Shown one piece after another: positions 22,545-37,397 of a DNA stretch of 64,000 bases (its first letter is position 1; each line of letters begins with the position of its first letter). Source of the stretch: Didymodactylos carnosus (Eukaryota > Rotifera > Eurotatoria > Philodinida > Philodinidae); assembly GCA_905250885.1 (NCBI GenBank), contig CAJNOQ010000041.1, positions 27,183 to 91,182 on the forward strand, read 5' to 3'. The position numbers and the translations under genes are program-made. The notes under the pieces are model-generated. The model was not told the origin of the DNA, did not search any database, and saw only the letters and a program-made list of their open reading frames with translations.

Positions 22545-23555
22545 CAGAAGGTTTTAATAAAAATAGAAAACAATGTGACAGAAAAACTTACCGTTCATCA
22601 AATCTTTTAGTAGTTGAATAACAGTAAGATAAATAAAAGTATAAACTTATTTTTTAGATAAAGTCTCATGTAGGAATTCGAGTGCTGATAAACGCGTTGA
22701 ATTACTGCCCCTCCAAAAAGTCCGTGTGTATGAGTATTTTTTGAATAACTCAAGAACAAAAAGAGATAGAGACATGCGGTTTCCACTAATCAAAAGCCGA
22801 CAGTTTAGTCTATACTTTCATAAGCGAAAACATTTTTTTGAGAAAGTTTCTAAAACCGCTTTTTCAGAGGATTTCGGGAAATCGAGTTTCTAAGGCAAAA
22901 ATTTTACATAGCAATCTATCGAGCTTTTTTCCATAGGTAGATAGTTCAAAGTGTCCTCTACAAAATAACCTTTAAAAAAAGGTTTCTTTTTCCGAAGCCC
23001 CGGGACTTCTCTATTCTTCGGTCTACGAGCTTAGGAAAGTTATGAAACTCACAACTCACTCAAAATCCATCGAAGTTACTTCAGAATACCAAGATATGCT
23101 CTATTTTATCCACTCTATCTAATTCTGTACTAAGATCAATAAAAGTATTCTCTTCCTTCCGAAGGTTTCCGAAAAACCTTTCCAAAAGCTAATTATTTTC
23201 TGTTTGTTTTTAAAACGTTCATTGAGCGTTACGGCATACTGTAGATAAACGTGTAATCGTGCATAACACGAACATGTTTTAACGCCAAAAGATCCTTTTT
23301 ACGGAAATACGCAGAAAAGTGGAAGACTGGTGCAATAAATTCTTACATGAGAAGTAAAAGGTTGACACTGGGGTTCAGAGCAAATTCTACAGTAGAAATC
23401 TTATTGAATAGAATTTTTCCTTGGAACAACACGACATGCACTCTAAAAGGTAGTGTTAAAATAGTTTCCTCTTGCCTACACCAGGACCTTAACATATAAA
23501 TTAGAATTTAAAGTAGAAATGCAGCAGCAAGAAGTCTGCTATCTGGATCTCTGAA
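22545..23555. other. No gene recognised
   Basis: Spacer with moderately mixed composition. I found no exon chain or repeat structure I can support. It may contain the promoter of the minus-strand DUF1295 gene. Confidence 0.35.
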
Positions 23556-24490
23556 TAACGGGTGGCGCATAATAAACGGGACACTTTTGTTCTTTATGTT
23601 TAAGCCACTTCCGAATGATCTGAAAATCTGGTTCTAGTCTCATTCGATAGAGAATTGAATTCTCTACAGAACCTGCTTTTTGAATCTCTGATAGCGTTTT
23701 TTTCGTTTGAACACCACTCAAAATACTGAATAGTGCTAAATTCTCGAACTGCGACGTGCTTTTGTCATATGCTTTTTTGAGATTCTTAGCCCATTGTCTG
23801 AGGTTCAATAGTTACTTTTTCTAGGTAGAAAGATAGAGAATTTTGTGCTCTATCGATCTCACTCATTTATAACTTCATACAATGTTTTCGCTACGTCAGC
23901 TGGACTCCTAACTAGTTCTCAACCGGCTTTTCAAACTTTTCCAAATTAAATTAATTTTGTAATTAATGGTTTCAATTGAGAAACTTTGTTTATATATCAA
24001 AAGATGCAGAAATTAATTCTGTATAAGATAACAAGGCTAAAATCCTGTATTCATAACGTTTTACTGCTTTTATAAGCAAAAATAAAAATTTGTGAAAAAT
24101 AGATTCAAAAGTTAGATTTTTTTAGATTTATCATCTTTTTGCAAACAGAAATTTTCGTAGAAGAGTTAACTGCAGAATTTCGAAGAATGTTTGAGAAGAT
24201 ACAGAATTTTCTGGTGAATCTTCTGATGTTTTCAAAATTCTTATGAAATCTATTCTGGGATCAAGGCAAATATTTTTCTATTTTCAGTGTGTCGCAGTTC
24301 GAGAATTTAGAACTATTCAGTATTTTGGGTGGTGCTCAAACGAAAAAAATGCTATCAAAGATTCAAAAAGCAGGTTCTGTAGAGAATTGAATTCTCTATC
24401 GAATGAGACTAGAACCAGATTTTCAGATCATTCGAAAGTGGCTTAAACATAAAGAACAAAAGTGTCCCGTTTATTATGCGCCACCCGTTA
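23556..24490. mobile_element. Mariner-like fold-back element with about 230-bp terminal inverted repeats
   Basis: The ends taacgggtggcgcataataa and ttattatgcgccacccgtta are exact inverted copies. The arms stay about 95% identical for about 230 bp (23556-23785 against 24265-24490). TA occurs at both termini, consistent with Tc1/mariner TA target duplication, and the gggtggcgcat start resembles mariner termini. The arms carry short open frames (QTKKTLSEIQKAG on the minus strand at about 23695), but no DDE transposase is complete. It is most likely a non-autonomous derivative. Confidence 0.75.
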
Positions 24491-25680
24491 TACTATAATC
24501 ATGAAGAAGAGAACAAATACGTCCGAAATGGACAAAATCTTTTGTAAAAGTTTTTGAGAATCACTTGATAGAAAAGATTGATGATGAGTCATTCCAAAAC
24601 TACTAGTAGTTTGATGCATGAGATATATAGACAGTTCGAAGAGATAGACATCTTTCTAACTATTATATTCAATGAAAACAGAACATTCATTTGTCCAAAA
24701 CTGAACTATCTCTTTGTAAAATAAGTACTTTTGTTGACATATGGGGTTCTTACTGTAGCAGTGGATGCAGTTTAACTTTTTAGAACTACAGTAGCACCAA
24801 ATGTTTCAAACTTTTTTATTATATTTCATAATCGACATAGTCAGAAACACAACAAACACAAATTCTTTACAAAAAAAATTAATGATTTAATCAAAATACA
24901 ATAGATAACAAAAAAGTTAGTTGGACAGCTCATTTTCTTAAATGCACACAAACACATCAGACACAGGAAAACAAAATTAAAACAAACATGGAATTTTTAT
25001 CTCATGGTGGTACACCGGTAAACGAATAGCGAGGTCATAGAGAGACAAACATAATTATTGACAGTCACAAAAATTTGTCAAAAAGAAAATTACTGAATTT
25101 AAAGCACAATAATTAATTGGTAAACTTGAGAGTAATTGCCATATTAACATCACACATTCAAATTCTAATCAATCAACATAAAACTTCAACACTCTTTATC
25201 AATTATAGAGAGCAAAACAATAAATTACATGATAAGTGAAAAGAAGAGTTAAATTACTCTATTTTTCTCTCTAACATGTTCATTTTTTGACTAGATAAAA
25301 AAAATTGTCTGTACTACTACTACTACAACAACAATAACAACAATAACAATGCAAAGAGATAAATTCACAACATTATCTTCATTTATCAATTGAACAGTCA
25401 CCATCGATAGAAGTGGAAAGCAGAATTAGAACCAGACTGACAAGTTTAAATATGAAAAATTCTTCTTTTCCAACGGAAGTGTGCAATTTTGAACCTGAAA
25501 ACTAACAATAAATAATCATTCAAAGAATAATTTGGAAAATAATTCCAAAACTTAAACTTTTGGCAATAACCAGCCGATCCTGTTTGGTTAGACAGAGATA
25601 AATTGGTAGCCAAATCTGAAGGAAAGTAGGAAATGAAATAAATCAGAAGATTAAAAACCAATATCATTTATTAAATATAA
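24491..25680. other. No gene recognised; probable TLCD4 3' flank
   Basis: AT-rich stretch ending at the TLCD4 stop codon. It includes a short (ACT/ACA/ATA) trinucleotide-rich run at about 25313-25350. No exon is supported. Confidence 0.4.
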
Positions 25681-27732
25681 CTATGGTTGTTTATTGTGAA
25701 CTGTTGTGCGTAAATTACTGTTTTGTTGAGTGCTCGTGTTGCTGTTAGATGTACGAATTTGTGATTGTTTTATTGCAAATACTGCTTGTAAAATTTTAAT
25801 ACAACCACGTAACATTTTTGAAAACCAATATATGTTAATTACATCTAATACAATACACACCGAAATAAGTATAAATCGAAAATGACCCATATGAGCCCAC
25901 ATTGGTTGTATGGCAACAACATAAACTTTATACCAATAGATTGGCATGGCGACGATACGAACAAAGAAAAATAATAATGTCATTATTAATCCATTGGCAA
26001 CAAACGGTGTAGATGTTCTGGAAAATTTGAGTGTATCGAGAAACCATCTAAAATAGTAAAAAAAGGACAATGAAACTATGATTCGTGATTTCAAATGAAA
26101 TATGTGATAAACAAAGTTACTTCTTTGAGTATATGATTGATACAAGAAACATGACGAGATTTTTATATAAAATCGAATTTATTTATTTATCTATTTATTG
26201 AAGAACAACTTGAACATAAAAAGAAAGAATATCATCATATCTTAAACATATAATCAATCATGGAAACTAATGGGAAATGACAGGTGATAAAGGAAAGTTT
26301 ATTTACATACGCAAGTTATGACAAATCAATTAATAATATTAAATATAAACTTAAGATTTTTGGATGAAGATTACGTTCTGATCTTATTGAAGGACAGATT
26401 TACTTGGCTAAAGACAATTGTTCGTCGAACATTGATCATATGTTCAAGATACACTGATATTCCTTCTTCGTATGTTCAAGTTGTTCTTTCTTACTTTTTT
26501 CTGTTTTATTTCCTAGTCATATTTATACTATGTGCATATACTGTTATCTTTTTTAATTACGTCATTTTTCTGATGATGATGTAAGACATGCATTGAAAAC
26601 TGGAAAATTCAAAAATTCGATTTTATATAAAAATTTCGTCATGTTTTTGGTAGCAGTCATATACTCATTTTCCTCTTCCCTCTTTCATACTGCTATACCC
26701 TTAGATGACTAACATTATTTCTTCCACTATAACAAGAATTCAATTTCTAGCATAGAATAGAGATTCTATTATAATCGAATTCAACTTTACTTCGGTTTAC
26801 AATCTAAGAAATACGTAAAAAAACGCTCTTTATAACTAATGGAAAACAACACTGGTATTTAGGACGAAATACATTCAGTGGTGAAATATACTTGTACAAG
26901 AAGGTATAGTAATTAAAATGTTCATTATAGAAGTAATAGGTATAATTACCTTATGTTAACAAACGGTGTAGATAATTCTGCTAATAGACGAAAATTGGCA
27001 AAATATGGCATTACATCGAGTGTCTTAAAAACAAAAATGAATCAACAAGTCAACATACAGACAAAACGGTGAAAATTTCCTCACTTCTTACCAAAACATA
27101 GAAGAAAGCATAAATAGAAACAAGATGGTGTGTAATGGTAAATGGATCGCCGACTTTTTTATAGTGTATTATACTAATTGCTGTGTCTAAACACAAAATA
27201 AAAAACATAACAATAATATTGAAAATGTCTTGAACAAAATGACACTTACCTGCAAATAGATATCCAATAACAATTGCTAAATTTGTCTTCAAAAGATAGG
27301 ATTTATATCTGAAAAAAAGAAAACTCAATTATTCTAAAGAAAAAACAATATTATTCTACGTACAATAACGGATTTGCTTCTAGACCTCTATCAGCTATCA
27401 TCATATACACGCATATTGTGCCAACTGTAAACGAATTAATTGATGAATTTATCCTAAAATAATAAAAGAAAACAATTTGAATCAACAATCAATCTAGATT
27501 ATCAAAATAATATAATTTACCGAGTACTAAAATCAATTTTTTGTGTAATAGTAAAATTTTTATAACTTTTAACTAATAAATTTGAGAAGAATGGATTAGC
27601 AAATTTGTACAACACCATAAATATTGTAAAACTTGTTGCAACAACTGGTAAAAAAGTTGCATCAAATTTGATATTGTTAATTTGAGAAACGTACGTTGTA
27701 AATCGAGAACTATTTGTCAACATGATGAACAA
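25681..27732 (-). CDS. TLCD4: TLC-domain protein 4 (TMEM56-like)
   Basis: Minus-strand exons: 27521-27732, 27364-27453, 27250-27308, 27092-27186, 26950-27023 and 25681-26047. All introns are GT-AG and in phase. The protein matches the TLCD4/TMEM56 family throughout: an N-terminal membrane helix, FTITQKIDFSTR, INSSINSFTVG, GLEANPLL, a helix ending GYLFAD, then the TLC signature HYKKVGDPFTITHHLVSIYAF, PYFANFRLLAELSTPFVN and RWFLDTLK. The last membrane helices end in DVINIYWFSKMLRGCIK and a polar tail. TLC-domain proteins (TRAM, LAG1, CLN8 group) are multi-pass membrane proteins, and TLCD members are thought to affect membrane phospholipid composition; this one's activity is not known. The His pair in the THH motif is kept. 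The 900-bp intron before the last exon contains a fold-back element. Seems intact. Confidence 0.9.
26127..26666. mobile_element. Fold-back element in the TLCD4 intron
   Basis: The left end gagtatatgattgatac plus aacatgacgagatttttata pairs with the right end, where the inverted copy includes atttcgtcatgttttt and ends gtcatatactc. The arms are about 55 bp, ending at ttcgattttatataa. No coding region is seen inside. It lies wholly within the intron at 26048-26949. Confidence 0.6.
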
Positions 27733-28957
27733 AAATTGATTAATAAATAAAAACTTGTCCTAATATTTTTAATTAATAAATACACATTGGGAAGTAATAT
27801 ACAATTATCGCACTTTTGAAACAAATTTAATTAATTAACAGAAATGTGTTATATCAATACATACATCTATCTAAAAGGTAAACAAAAATTGTATATCATA
27901 CGTATAACATTTAGATGTGGCGTAGTACGAGAACAGAGAAGAATGTAATACAAACAAGTATTCGTATGTAACATTTATAAAAGATTAAAGATTCAAGGCA
28001 TTAATAAACAAACGAAAATGCTGACATCCCGAAGTTAATTCGAATGTTGAATGGCTATACTGAACATATAAAAAGACAACTTTATTTTCTTCAAAAATTG
28101 AACAGAATGGAACGTATGTCAGTCACGTGATTGCACACGTAGCGTTTCTGTCTACACTAGAATAAATGACACATGTAGTCAGTATATAGAAGATTAAGAA
28201 CAATCAGAAACGATAAAGTTCAGAACGAAGAAGAAAATAGGAATAAATAACACGTAATCGTCCGGAGAGCTCAAAAATAAACGTGTTGCATGAAATCTTG
28301 AAATTACATATTCACCAAGAAAAGAAAGCTGCGGACTAATAGCTAAACTAAAAGTAATATCAAAACTAAGGATACAGTTGGTGTGTTCACATTAGATGCC
28401 ACTTCCAAGGAGATATATACTGTTTAACAACGCAACAGCTAATATCGACTTGCATGATATATTGTATTCAAAGAAATAACGATTTAGAACAAAAAAGTTA
28501 TAAAAGTATTTAATAAGAAGTAAATAATCTAAAGAGATATTATCCCATTTTTCTCTCATCACACGTTGAGTCATTATCATTATTCAACACTTCATCATAC
28601 TTTTTATTGGTTGAGGAATATCATAGAGTGTTTAACTATACACATAAACTAACGTCATCTATCACTAACATTCAGTACTAAACAAATAAGTCCAATTGTC
28701 GAAGAAGTATCAGCTATGAATGTAAATTGACATGTTTCCTATAAATTATCACAAAAAAAATTTGCTGAAATATGATTTACTTAAGACTCAATTAATTCAA
28801 AGCGATATCCGATTTGTGTAACATATAATTAGCAGGTTTCTAACAAGACTAAGTAGTTCACAAAGTTTGGAGACATCAATCTGGCGTTATATTATACCAT
28901 ACTATTAGAAAAATAAACTACAAAAGAACAGGAAGCAGGGAAAAATGAATACTCGAA
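27733..28957. other. No gene recognised; TLCD4 upstream region
   Basis: AT-rich. It should contain the TLCD4 promoter and 5' UTR on the minus strand. No other exon is supported. Confidence 0.35.
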
Positions 28958-29486
28958 TAATCACTGGTCGACTTTCTTGTCCTATTTCTTGCAAGATTCT
29001 TGTATCTTGTCATTTCAGCCAAGATTCTTCAAGTCTGTTTTAATAAATCAGTTAAGTTTCTTAGCTCATGTTCTTTCTGGTATCGGTGCGCAACCAGTGC
29101 TGAAAAACTCTTGTTAGTAGACCGGAAAAAGGTTCGACTATTGGTAATACCAATCTAAAAATGCCGAGAAAATGAGAAACACTCGATCGAAACACATAGG
29201 TCGATTCGTTTGTCCTATAAAAATATTTTACCAGAAATTTATTAGAAATTTGTTTTTTTAGGGTATTCTTATCGAGACGATTGAATTGTTGACTTTAACG
29301 TATATCTTGTCTGTATTGACATATGTAAAACCATGCTGCATACACGAAAAGAAACAAAATCGACAACAAGATGAATTTTTTTGTATACATAGAATTCTTG
29401 CTAGAAATTCATAAACAAGATTCTTCGCTGAAATGACAAGAGATAAGAATCTTGAAAGGAATAGGACAAGAAAGTCAATTAGTGAT
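28958..29486. mobile_element. Fold-back element with gactttcttgtcctat arms
   Basis: The left arm holds gactttcttgtcctatttct and caagattcttgta, then cttgtcatttcagccaaga. The right arm (29400-29486) is its inverted copy with few changes (gacaagaaagtc at the outer end). The arms are about 70-80 bp. No coding region lies between. Confidence 0.6.
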
Positions 29487-30715
29487 CACATCCAAACATC
29501 TTTCTTTCCTTTCCTTCTGTTTCCTTTTTTCTTTTTCTGTTACAAAAAAGTCTACCACCGTTTTATTTTGTATAACGATAAACTATAAAACTTTTACCTC
29601 AAGCTACAGCAAATTCGTGCCTCAAACTTGATGAGTAAGGAAAATAACGCTTTCTAGAGAAATCTAGAGGCAAATAATGAAACCTAGTGTTTCGTTCTGA
29701 AATTTTTTCAAGGGGCCCAGGTTACCCGCTGAGTGGTTCAACTACTTTTTGGACTGCTCGTGTCGAAGTGATCTGCCTCTGCTAAAAAACCTATTAGGTA
29801 CGCTTTATAGAACGGTATGTGTAGTTTTACACAACCGTCCATCAGCTGGCTTTTAATACTTTTGTTCGATATTAATATCCTCCATTGATCGATAAAATGG
29901 CAAAAACGTTTCTCTTGTCAAATGTAAATTTTGCTCACCAAATCAGCCACATGTAAATTATCGTTGTCGTTTGCAATATTGAATTGACCTATATTTTTTT
30001 TTATCTTTTTTTAAACACAAAAGAAAAGTAGAACATTAGTTTAGTAAAAAATAGAAGAAAGAAAAGTTTAATATAAAAAAAGAACCGAACAAGATATTAT
30101 GTCAAAAACAACATCATATGTTCAATAAAGTCAACATTGAGTTAAATAAAGCACAATCGATTTTTCTTTCTTAAAGTTGAGATTAATACTCCCTGAGATT
30201 AAATCAAAACACGAAGAGAACCTTCTGACGGACATATTCAAAAAGAAATAACGTAAAAAATGTTTGCACAAAAAACCGAGAAAACGAAAAAAAAAACATT
30301 AATAAAAAGCAGACAGAAGAATGGTGAGGTGCACAAATAAAGAAAAAAAAGCAAAAAAACAAGGGTTTCATTCAAATAAATTATTGGTGAAACCAGAGAA
30401 GTATGTACAAAACTATAAGGCATATTGTAGCCTTTGATCAGACACAATTTTAGACTTCGATCATTAACAATTTGATTTTTGCTCTGAATTACTATTTTAT
30501 TATCGATGACGATTATTTGATTTCAGACACTTGGACGTAATCAACCATAAAGGGAAGAGAGAATTTTAACTATATGATGGATCCAAAGTAAAAAAAGAAC
30601 GAAAATAATCTGACATTAATTTGCGTATAAGAAAGAAGATCATTATTTGAGAGAAAATGACGATTTTTTACGAAAATTTCTAATCTATAATATAAAGGTA
30701 CGCACACGAGAACAT
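29487..30715. other. No gene recognised; probable Caskin 3' UTR
   Basis: AT-rich stretch downstream (minus direction) of the Caskin stop codon. The A-rich plus strand near 30000-30500 could hold the 3' UTR. No exon is supported. Confidence 0.35.
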
Positions 30716-33700
30716 TCAAGAACGCGAAATTGTTTCATATTCTAGCATAGCATCTAATTCACGATTCAAATCACTTAACATATCATCAATATCGTGTAAA
30801 ACATTCGATGTATCAGTTCTAAATGAAAAATAGAAAAAAAAACTGTGAACCACTGTATTTTCCGTATTTTTTTGACATACCGTTGACATTTATTCTGTTG
30901 TTGTTTTTCTTTTTCTTTTTTTAAAAGTTCAATATATTGTAAACGTTTTTCTTGTTCATTCGTTACTGTTCGACTATTACCATTTTTAAACAAGGGTGAT
31001 TTTACACTTATGAGTTTTGGTGGTGAGGAACAATAGCATTCATTATTATCGTAAATGGCCGTTGTTATAGGATAAGAGGGTTTCAGAAAATTTGTCAATG
31101 TTTTTTGTTCAAAAAATTCGATTGGTAATAAACGTTTTATTGTTGAACTAGTATCTGTAACTGAATCTAATGATGCAATTTTGCTGTCATTTCCATTTCC
31201 ATTCATTGTTAAACGTTGTTTGATTGTTCCAATATTTTCGTTAGCAAATGGAATGCAATTAGATTCAGTGCTTGACGATAAATTACATAATACTTGCAAA
31301 TTTTGTAAATAAGTTTGTTGCTGCGGCTGCTGTTGCTGTTGTTGTTGTTGTTGTTGTTGTTGACTAGAAGAAAGATTCGAACGACGACACTGGGGAGAAG
31401 AACTCTAAAAAGAAAGAACAATTACTTTGCTTATGGGTCGAGTGAAAGCATCACAATCTGACAAGCAACTCCGATCATTTTTGAGTTAAAAATATACCTG
31501 TGATAATGATAATTTAGTATTATTTGTTCGATTTTGACTCGATAATGAATGAGAAAGAGTTGTATTATGATATTTTGGTGCTGATATTGTTCTTGGTGAG
31601 AGAATATCAGGTGTTATTTTCTTGTCATTTGCTGATAATAATGTTGGCGCTATGCCGTTTGTATAAGACGATAATGATGTGTTACCATTTAGTGCTGCAT
31701 TGCATGGTGATATATTATTCTTCGTCAGGTTAAATGGAATTTTGCGTATTTCTTTTGTATTATAGTGGTCACCACCATTTATATTCTCTAAACTTTTCGC
31801 ACGCATTGCTATTGAATTTATTGTGTTTGATTTTATTGCAGATGGATGTGGAGGAGAAACAGTCGACGATTGTAAACGAAATGAAGAGGTGTGTAAACCA
31901 CAACTAACAAGTGGTGGACGTTTTAAACAGTTAATTGAGTTTGGTGAAGTTTTATTTTTACGTAATGTGGCATAGGTGGACGATGATGAATCATTATCGG
32001 GAGATCGATGAAAAGACGGCACTGGCCTACAAGGTAAAAGTTATTTACGTCTTCGCTCCTGAATATCCAGATTATAAAACAATCTACCTTTTTAACAATC
32101 CTGTTCGTTCGTTTTGTGCATTATTGTTTTCAACTGAATTGCATCTTTCAACCGGTTTTGTTTGACGGTTCGGAATCGATGGACGACATTTTGTTTGCTG
32201 ATCATGCGAATTAGTTTGTAATGACGATTGTCGAGAAGGAGTCGATGGTGGTGGAAGATTGGTAATAAAACGATTTTCACTCGGTGACAATGGTTGTTTA
32301 GGCGAAGGTACATTGTTGTTACTGTTAGATTGATACAATCCTTTTTTGATATCTTGTAATCTCTTCACTCCAAGCATAAATCGCTTTTGATGGCCTAAAA
32401 CAAAAGAATGATAACTGTACTCAATAGTCTACCTATCTAGGTAATTTTCATACCCAATTGTGTAATTCCTATATCTTCTAAATCTTCCCATGCCATATTT
32501 GTCACATCATCAATTTGCTTATAATTTTGATCATATAGTAATTTAATATAGTCATTTAAATGTAGAAGACAAAGCCAGTCATAGACAGTATCCTAAAGAA
32601 TAAAAATCAGTGCATAATGTAAAGAAATCGTTCATAAATTCAGCTCTACTCTTCTACAATTTTTTTTTGTTTTACTAAACTTTAACGTTTGCCTAAAACT
32701 TTAACTTTCTCACTAATCTTACAGGTTTATAATCAGGTAGTCGATCTCCAACACGTAATTTTCCAATTTCATTTTTAATTTTTCGTCGATGAGATGGATG
32801 GGTAATACCAATAGCAGTTAAATCCTTAAGAGAAATAAAGAAGACATTATTCTGTTCAGTAAATCCTCGTTTAAAACATACTTCAGGTGTCATTCGTGTT
32901 ATTGTGTGTATATCGTAACCATTGGCAATAAAATTTTCATAATAATGTTCGTAAGAAAAATCTCGAAGCCAAGTTAGAACTACTTCATTCTCCTAAATGT
33001 ACGAAAAAAATGAATGATTAAAAGTTATTTAATCGATCGAAATCATTTGACTTACAGGAATACCGTTCTGTATCAAATTGTTTAAATTTGTATTATGGTT
33101 TATTGTCAAAGATTCATCGAGTCGATCAAGACTACTATTTGAACTACGAAAGCTCGCTTTGTCTTGATCTGATGATCTTGATTCACTGCTACAAACGGAA
33201 CGTGTATCGTTTATTGTGGTCATTGTTCCATTTGATAAATTAGTAATGGTATTGTAAGACAACGGAATATTTATTGCCATAAAACTAGCCAGCGCAGGAG
33301 GCTAAACAAGAAAAAAAGTAGATTTTGGACTAGAATATATGTTTTCTCTTACTTTTGGACTATCATAAACAATTGACATAGCTGTTGAACTTCTTCCACT
33401 ATCAATACTACTGGCTGTTGAATGACGACAACTACTGTTTGGACTACCTCGACGTGAGCGATAGGATGACGTTGCTAAGCCCGAATCTGCTTGGGACATC
33501 CGTGACATTGAATCAAGACTATCGACCGGTGACCAGTCACCATTTAATAACCCAGAGTTATTGTTGCTCTTGCCATTACTGTTCGACTGTTGAGCTGACA
33601 AAGTTTCATTTTTCTTTATTGTTCCTTTAATCAGATCTAGAAGAAACGGCAATAGTATTTAGATTCAGATAGAATAATTTAACATAGAAAAAAAATTACT

Positions 33701-36700
33701 TGTTCGATGTCTCAATACAACGTTACTAGTTGAAAATAGTTTGCTTGTATGTGAAGAGGGAGAAGTGAATAAAGAGGCAGTAGCTAATAAAAAATCATTC
33801 GAATGTTGTTGTATAACATCATTATTACAACGTTGATTAAAATAATTGGTGTTTGTTAAACCTAAGAGAAGCACAAGCACAAACAAACAACAAGACAAAA
33901 CGATAAACCATCATGCTTCTTGTTTAGACTAAGCAAAATAGTTACTGTGACAATCATGTTCCCATCTTTCTTTCGATATCACAACTTAAAGTTACGTCTC
34001 AACGGTTACATGCACAAACAGATTCACATAGCACATACACACTAATGATGTATCATGCATAGTATTAAACAAAGACTATTGCTCTTACTTGAACGATCTA
34101 GTTGTCGATCGATTAATTGTACATGTGTACTAGGAAAATATCCAATTCGAGTTGTCAAGTTTTCTTTTAAAATGAATCCTCTCCATTCTCCACTTGGATT
34201 TCGTTCAAGTACCTGAAAACATAAAGAATAATCTCATCGAATGAATTTTATCAATGTAGAAAAGTGTTTATCTCTACCGTGATGTGATCGCCTTCTAGAA
34301 AATTTAATGCTCCAGCATGATTATCATTATAAGAACAAATGGCACGAACAGTTAAAGCATCACTAAATTCTAGACAAAGGCAAAACAAATATTTAGATGA
34401 TTTATAAATAAGTGAAAAAAAAGTGAGTTATTTACCTTTTATTAAGCGTTTAATATCATTGCCAGGTTTTTGTTTGATAACAACTTCATAGGCAGTTTGT
34501 TCATAAGAATTACAAATATTAATGTCAATTCTACACTATAAAATAGAGAGAAGACGTTTTTTTCAAAAACTCTATAATCAAGGATCATACTTCTAATAAA
34601 ACTTTTGCCGCTTCGTATCTTCCATTTCTTCCTGCTTCATGTAATGCTGTTCCTTGTGCGGTTGTTTTATTTATATCTATTCCATTTAAAAGTAATAGGC
34701 GTATGATATCTGAATGGCCATTTTTAGCTGCTAGATGTAAACAATTTGATTGTGACTGTTGCAAATTATCATTTTCATTTGTCAAATTATTGTTATTATT
34801 ATGATTGAGAGTAGTAGTCGAATTTAACATACGCAAGCATAAATGATTTTGTAATAATGAGTTAACAACTTGACATCGTCCATTTTCACTTGCTAAATCA
34901 ATTGGTGTCAGATTACGACGATTTAAGATTGTTGGATCAGCTTGATGAAATAGTAATAACTGAACCTAAACGAAGTAATAAATTTAAAAGAAAAATAGAG
35001 AAGATAATAATTTTGAGATTTTAACTTACAACATCATTATGTCCATATTGTGCAGCTAGATGCAATGCTGTATCACCACTAATACACTGTTCATTTACAT
35101 TAGCACCACTTCTCAATAAAAGAAAAACTGGTTCTGTTCTTCCTTGCCACGAGGCATAATGTAGTGGACGAAGGCCTTAAGAAACAAAAATCAGTTATTT
35201 ACATTGTATAAAACAATAGATACACAGATATTAGTGAAAATCTATCATTCACCTTATTTCACTCATAGAATCTACAATTTGTAATTAAAACACATGTAGT
35301 TATCACTAAGCAATTTACTATTGAAGTGGCATATTAAATAGTAGAGAGATGCTTGTAGTTTCCGATAGAACTACATCACTCGAGTGTACGCCAACAAGAG
35401 CGAGTATTACTATTATTTCTTTAAAATATACATGGTGATAGATAATTTTTGATACTGATCATGAATCTAATATTTATTTGTGACCATACGGTCCTGTGAA
35501 AATCAGCCTTTAGACATCCATCTTAACATCCTAGATGAAAAAATTTTGATCTATCTCTCTTTTTAGAGCATAAAGAATTAAGAAAATGTTTCAGGTCTAG
35601 AGATTGAGTTTTAGCTATGTTCAAGTTAAAAGTCGACATTATCACAAAACTTTGACTTTTTGACAATTTTTTCTGGAGTAAAATTTCTCGATAAAATAGA
35701 CAGATTAAAATTTCTTCATCTAGCATTTTAAAATGGGTCTGTAAAGGCCGATTTTTCACAGATCCTCGTTCAAGGGCCGTATGACGGCTTGTCCACGTAA
35801 CGCGACACTTCGCTGATCAAGTTTTTTTTCATCGAGAAATCGATAGGAGCCCATCGCCAGACGTAGTTTTTCATGCTGATCACGAATTCGGCCTTTATTT
35901 TGAAAACAAAACAGAATTTTCAATTAAAAAATTTAAATTTAAAATTTTTGAAAACTTTAATTTTAATTTTCTGATCGAGAGATTTTCGCAAAATAATTTT
36001 AAACATACACTGTCGAATAGAGAATTCAATTCACTACAAAATGGCTTGTTTTAATTTGAGAAATATTTCTCAATCGAGGCACAAGGGCTGCTTGCAAGTT
36101 TGAACTCTTGACTAAGGCCCACCCCCCACTCAGAAAAAGATTATCTTGGTGAATTTATCGATTTTTTTTAAAATAGCGTATTTGATAGAGCATCACGTCC
36201 GCTATCGAATACACTGTAGTTTCTTAATTTTACGATAGGTTTTAAGGGTTTCACACAGGTTTTTCTGAAAATGAGATTTTTTGGTTTTACGTTTTTGTGC
36301 GTCCCAAATTTCTCCGCCATTTTGAAAGCTAGAAAGCTCGGGGTTGTTTTAAATCATAGCTAAGACCTGCCACTACAACTTAACAGAGCCTGATTCTTCG
36401 ATTTCAGAATTGACGTCAGATGAAGGGAAAATGTTTGAAATCCTACATCCCAGTAATTTCATATCATGACGTAAAAGTTCTATAAAAAATGAACTACAGA
36501 GAAATTAAAAAATCGGCCTCTGTTAAGTTGTAGCCCTACATCTTAGCTACATTTTAAAACCAACCCGATCTCTCTAACGTTAAAAATGGCAGAGAAATCT
36601 GGGATGGACGAAGACCCATTTTTGGACCTTAATTGTGAGCTAGCTCTTGATAAGTTTAATATTTCGAGCTGAAATTTTTACTGTGAGGTCATCATACCTA

Positions 36701-37366
36701 GATACACCATCTCTGAAAGTTTCATTAAGATCGGATGCTCGTAAGCAGAAATGGATTTTTGTGTGGGGGCTGGGCCTTAAAAGCCTGAGGCACCTTTTGG
36801 AACTTTGTTTGTAAGTGGAGTATCTTCAGGAAGGCTAGAAGTGCTCAAGCTATAAGTATGAAGTTGTTTCAAGAACGTTGAGTGCTCTAAAATGATGTGA
36901 CAAAAAAATGTATAACAGCGTTACGTTTTTTTTTTGCTTTTTTTACGTGAGTAAAAATAGTTAGAAGAAAATTTTTTTTACCGCTGAAAAGCTCGTTCGA
37001 TGCTCCACAAAATTTGCTCTAGGAGCATTTCATTTGGAGAACGACTTTCGCAGGAAATTAGAACTTTAGCAAGAGCACTCCGAATATAGGATCTTTTTAT
37101 GTAACAGCGTTACGCGTTTTTTTCAATAAAACTTTTCATTTTAACTAAAAACATTTATTCAGTTTTCAATAAGAATTGTAGTTCAAAGAAAAAATGTTGA
37201 ATTTTATTTATATTGCTTCTTATGTGAATTATTTCTAACATTTCCAACCGTCTAAAAAAAAAAGATTCAGTATATATGATGATCAACATGAATGGTTATA
37301 AAATGCTTTGGAGACATTCACGTTGTTAATTAAATACATTATCTTCTAATATTATTATTAATTTAG

Positions 37367-37397
<31 letters not shown>

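Noticed and set aside
23539-23808. 89-residue frame as a transposase
   Set aside because: It lies in the terminal inverted repeat, lacks DDE residues and a helix-turn-helix that I can recognise, and is mirrored in the other arm.
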